A stretch of 6,304 nt of DNA, taken from positions 1 through 6,304 of the forward strand of contig JAHJFH010000009.1 of NCBI GenBank assembly GCA_018824925.1, in the 5' to 3' direction. Below the pieces are notes generated by a model that saw only the letters and a program-made list of their open reading frames with translations, was not told the origin of the DNA and searched no databases. The DNA comes from Thermoplasmatota archaeon (lineage in GTDB: Archaea > Thermoplasmatota > E2 > DHVEG-1). The first letter of the stretch is position 1; every line of letters begins with the position of its first letter. The position numbers were made by a program, and so were the translations under genes. Shown piece by piece: positions 4,602 to 6,304 of this stretch.

Positions 4602-6304
4602 TTAATCGTGCCTCCATAATTTCTTTGGTGTATCCGAAGGGAATGAGGATACTTTCAGTTAATCGCGCGATTTGCCGGCAGTAATAATCTACATCAAGTG
4701 GTGTCTGTGCTGTGAGGTGTTCTGCGATGCAGACCCGTGTGTGGTAGTTCTGTTCCGTATCTACTGATACAATATAGCGGACGGACTGCCCCAGTTGCGG
4801 CTGTAGATCAAGATCACGGAGTTGCAGTAACGCCGCTTTGACAAGGGTGTTTACTTGGTACTCGGTCACCTCTTTTGTCACGTTGGTCGTATAGAGTAGT
4901 TCACTGGGGGGAACGGCATTATCACGTATCGTCTTTGCAGCGGTATAGGCAATGGTAAGCACCTGGGGTATTGCGGCATGAAATTCTGTGGCGGTAGTGG
5001 CATAGGATAGACACTGGATCATGTGTTGCTGCATGGTTTTGAGAAATGGTGGTGTATTCCGTTGCCTGAATTCAACCCCTCGTATTCTAAGTGTTCCATC
5101 ATCGAAAACCCCATAGTAGCGGGTGAGGGCGCCAACTCCCGTGTTTTTACTGGGGAGAAACACGATCCAGCGGTATCGACCCTCTACATCCATACGAATC
5201 CCGGTTTGTTCACTGATACGACGAGAAAGGTGTATTGGTGAGGTAGCTGCGGTGGTGGGCTGCACCCAGAGGGAGTCAATGATGCCATGGATTACCTGGT
5301 ATCCAAGTTGTTGTGCAACATCCATGGCGGTGAGAATGACATCTCGGCTGAATGCAGTGATGCTTTCATGACATTCGATTCTGCCGTAGCGGGCATTACG
5401 GTATCCGGTATAACCAAAGCAGACCAAGAGCACCCATTTCCATGCCTGTTGAAGTTCTTGATAGACAGCAGAATCATATTTGGGGTTGCGAGCCCGTGAT
5501 TTGTAGCAGAACCGACGGTGGAGAATGGGTTCCAATACCTGAGGTATGAGTCCTTTTTGCCGGGCGCAGATATGATAGCGTAGTTGTGGTACCCTATGGG
5601 GTGTATCAGGGCAGCAGCTACAGAGTAGCGTTTCTGGGCTGATGTTATGGCGAAGCATGATGTTGGGATAGAGTGAGGCATAATCTAACTCAATGACCTG
5701 TTCATGAAAGCCAACCTGTGGTTCAAGGATGAGACCACCGCGGTCGGCGATGAGGAGTTCCTCAGCGGTCTTCCAGGTTTCGGGAAGATTTTTTTTCCAG
5801 GGGATAAGGTACCCGTGTGCAAGGGCGGTATTGACCTGTATTTGACTGATTGCGGTTCCTGGACCAAGTCGGGAGGTGAGCTGCAGGGGGATGTTTGAAC
5901 ACCGGGAGATATCAAGAAGACCGCGAAGACCACTTTCTCCATAGAGAAAAGAGTTTGCCATGTCAAGATGGATGCGGCCTTTTAGTGTGTAGAACCCGGG
6001 GCGGTACACGATTCTGCCGTAGCTGAAATAGGATTTTGCGTGTTGTTGTGGTCCTAATGTTCCGGGTCGTGGTGGGTCTCGACCAAAGGTAAGTTCTTTG
6101 GTGATTCCAAGGATGTGTGCTCGTTGGTAGACATAGGGAAATAGTTGTCCATCACCATTTGTTGTGTAGATTATGTCAGGGTCCTGTTTTTTGATATATG
6201 CTGCGGTGGCAAGAAGTGTATCATATTCATTGTCCTCCTGTATATAGGTATCATCGATAGAGAACCCGGTAATGGGTTTTGTGAGCAACAATGGTTGTTT
6301 TTCA
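4555..6304 (-). CDS. Family-B DNA polymerase homologue with degenerate active sites (5' end outside window)
   Basis: The frame is open to the window edge; 583 codons are visible. Residues are numbered here from TTG 6289-6291, which is not claimed as the start. In order: an exonuclease-domain remnant (NGDGQLFPY, 45-53, and GRIHLD, 105-110), ADRGGLILEP (182-191), motif A DYASLYPNI (203-211), a Cys-rich insert (Cys224, 226, 227 and 242), motif B KWVLLVCFGYTG (285-296), motif C HGIIDS (335-340), thumb-like RYYGVFDDGTLRIRGVEFRQ and a C-terminal DVDYY. Functional PolB normally has Asp-Thr-Asp-Ser at motif C; here Ile-Ile-Asp-Ser. Motif B keeps Lys but has Leu-Val for Asn-Ser. The exo II Asp aligns with Leu50 and no exo III YxxxD motif is seen. 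This resembles the described inactivated archaeal PolB2 group. It may act as a structural or repair-associated factor, or retain weak activity. By eye it is richer in G+C than radA. The stop is TGA 4555-4557, inside the nuclease-like gene. Confidence 0.9.
   Translation of the reverse strand, partial: EKQPLLLTKPITGFSIDDTYIQEDNEYDTLLATAAYIKKQDPDIIYTTNGDGQLFPYVYQRAHILGITKELTFGRDPPRPGTLGPQQHAKSYFSYGRIVYRPGFYTLKGRIHLDMANSFLYGESGLRGLLDISRCSNIPLQLTSRLGPGTAISQIQVNTALAHGYLIPWKKNLPETWKTAEELLIADRGGLILEPQVGFHEQVIELDYASLYPNIMLRHNISPETLLCSCCPDTPHRVPQLRYHICARQKGLIPQVLEPILHRRFCYKSRARNPKYDSAVYQELQQAWKWVLLVCFGYTGYRNARYGRIECHESITAFSRDVILTAMDVAQQLGYQVIHGIIDSLWVQPTTAATSPIHLSRRISEQTGIRMDVEGRYRWIVFLPSKNTGVGALTRYYGVFDDGTLRIRGVEFRQRNTPPFLKTMQQHMIQCLSYATTATEFHAAIPQVLTIAYTAAKTIRDNAVPPSELLYTTNVTKEVTEYQVNTLVKAALLQLRDLDLQPQLGQSVRYIVSVDTEQNYHTRVCIAEHLTAQTPLDVDYYCRQIARLTESILIPFGYTKEIMEARLNGKTITRNSDQSLLL

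Noticed and set aside
5023..5499. Several open frames on the + strand and a second frame on the - strand within the polymerase gene
   Set aside because: They are by-products of the long coding frame, without motifs or ribosome binding sites.
1..6304. CRISPR array, tRNA or rRNA genes
   Set aside because: No regularly spaced repeats, cloverleaf-like segments or rRNA signatures were seen; the only clear repeats are those of the 130-bp element and the 12-bp motif.

Overview
The window looks like an archaeal, most likely euryarchaeal, chromosome. It holds a recombinase of the archaeal RadA type, an archaeal family-B DNA polymerase relative, a YjbQ-family protein, archaeal-style TATA boxes (TTTATATA-like, about 25 nt before the inferred transcript start) and GGAG/GGTGA-type ribosome binding sites. 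A Thermoplasmatota-like lineage is possible from the general look of the proteins, but this is a weak inference.

Left part (2-1764, + strand): the 3' end of a pyrK-like gene (electron-transfer subunit of dihydroorotate dehydrogenase), a membrane-anchored S8 subtilase-fold protein, and a YjbQ-family protein. The three are packed with 13-16 bp gaps and are probably co-transcribed. The subtilase has Asp61, His95 and oxyanion Asn202, but an alanine (codon 1083-1085) where the nucleophilic serine belongs, so it is probably a pseudoprotease.

Middle (1769-2594): a nitroreductase gene on the - strand converges on yjbQ with 4 bp between stop codons. Its N-terminus, including the FMN-binding RRSIR motif, is cut off by an in-frame TAA at 2234-2236. 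Divergent from it is a 45-codon + strand ORF with a good ribosome binding site, which then converges on radA.

Right part (2595-6304, all - strand, transcribed right to left): a polB-like gene whose 5' end is outside the window, a PD-(D/E)XK nuclease-like gene overlapping it by 47 bp, a small basic protein of unknown function, and radA. The polymerase keeps motif A (DYASLYPNI) but has lost the first Asp of motif C (IIDS instead of DTDS), the Asn-Ser of motif B and recognisable exonuclease Asp residues. It resembles the described family of inactivated archaeal B-family polymerases. Polymerase relative, nuclease-like protein and RadA together suggest a DNA repair or recombination neighbourhood.

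Between the small gene and radA lies a 130-bp AT-rich non-coding element (3612-3741) with 17-bp imperfect terminal inverted repeats starting GGC, flanked by exact 9-bp direct repeats (GTATATAAA). This is the signature of a MITE, probably mobilised by an IS5-family (IS903-like) transposase. It landed on a TATA-box sequence in the radA upstream region, leaving a TATA copy on each side.
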